Shown here piece by piece: positions 63,922 through 64,000 of a DNA stretch of 64,000 nucleotides. The stretch covers positions 27,731 through 91,730 of the forward strand of contig DASSOG010000050.1 in NCBI GenBank assembly GCA_035700805.1, written 5' to 3'. The notes beneath the pieces were generated by a model, which was not told the DNA's origin, searched no databases, and saw only the letters and a list, made by a program, of their open reading frames with translations. This DNA comes from JAGWRI01 sp035700805 (lineage in GTDB: Bacteria > Gemmatimonadota > Gemmatimonadetes > Gemmatimonadales > Gemmatimonadaceae). Positions within the stretch are counted from its first letter, which is position 1, and each line of letters opens with the position of its first letter. The position numbers and the translations under genes are program-made.

Positions 63922-63950
63922 AACGTAGCGAGTCAGGGATGGGCGGTCAA
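63922..63950 (-). promoter_or_regulatory. Promoter of the his operon
   Basis: On the minus strand TTGACC (63950-63945, 5/6), a 17-base spacer and TACGTT (63927-63922, 3/6) precede the hisL ATG by eight bases. Transcription is thus predicted to start at or next to the leader start codon, giving a leaderless leader peptide. Most other operon starts downstream are coupled by overlap. Confidence 0.55.
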
Positions 63951-64000
63951 GTGGTGCGGAGCGCGCAGTGCCATGAGCTTCGCCCCCCATCGCTACCACT

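Overview
The window is high-GC bacterial DNA with tightly packed genes. The mix of secreted penicillin-acylase and M1 peptidases, repeated DinB-fold proteins, an orphan FecR-like anchor protein, GAF/PAS sensor kinases and a complete his operon with unusual fusions suggests Gemmatimonadota. That placement is inferred from gene content, because no rRNA or other phylogenetic marker is present. I see no insertion sequence, CRISPR array, prophage or tRNA.

Layout. 1-10.8 kb: a cut baeRF translation-factor-like gene, a DksA/TraR zinc-finger gene, and secreted or envelope proteins (TPR, penicillin acylase, M1 peptidase). A FecR-like membrane protein and a BNR-repeat/MoaD-like pair follow. 10.8-18.1 kb: a minus-strand signalling array with a HisKA-REC-Ser/Thr kinase chimera, a lone receiver, and two soluble GAF-GAF-PAS histidine kinases, one with two receivers. 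18.1-31.8 kb: carbonic anhydrase, esterase, amidohydrolase, KatG, a flavin-fold/UbiA fusion, PurF, a ComA/PrpD pair and a PAS-LuxR regulator. 32-41.4 kb: redox genes. These are a cytochrome b/molybdopterin fusion, a double cupredoxin lipoprotein, an operon of Mrp, a heme-copper-like membrane protein and a DUF2249 protein, then AhpD-like, LplA, a second DUF2249 protein and a probable selenoprotein of the DsbA family. 41.4-56.5 kb: AlkA-like glycosylase, PEP-mutase family enzyme, TonB receptor, TetR and ArsR regulators, a CuA heme-copper oxidoreductase cluster, SulP, a dicarboxylate symporter, MscS, a pseudogene and NhaA. 56.6-64 kb: the complete histidine operon on the minus strand.

Three signals stand out. 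(1) At 40728 a TGA lies in frame exactly where the DsbA-family CPWC motif has its first Cys. It is followed 20 nt later by the loop of a hairpin fitting the bacterial SECIS model, so a UPWC selenoprotein is likely. (2) Upstream of hisG is a 19-codon leader peptide with six His among seven consecutive residues, a terminator hairpin and a matching antiterminator segment, which is classical his attenuation. The operon also carries HisA-HisI-HisE and HisC-HAD fusions that together complete the pathway. (3) The heme-copper subunit I at 48.4-49.9 kb has all six His ligands and a CuA partner. It lacks the active-site Tyr at both positions known from oxidases, so it may be a CuA-type nitric oxide reductase.

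Several promoters (hisL, tetR, arsR, and nearly the CuA cluster) place the -10 element 6-15 bases before the start codon. Leaderless or near-leaderless translation therefore appears common here, and in the TetR and ArsR cases a palindromic operator fills the promoter spacer.
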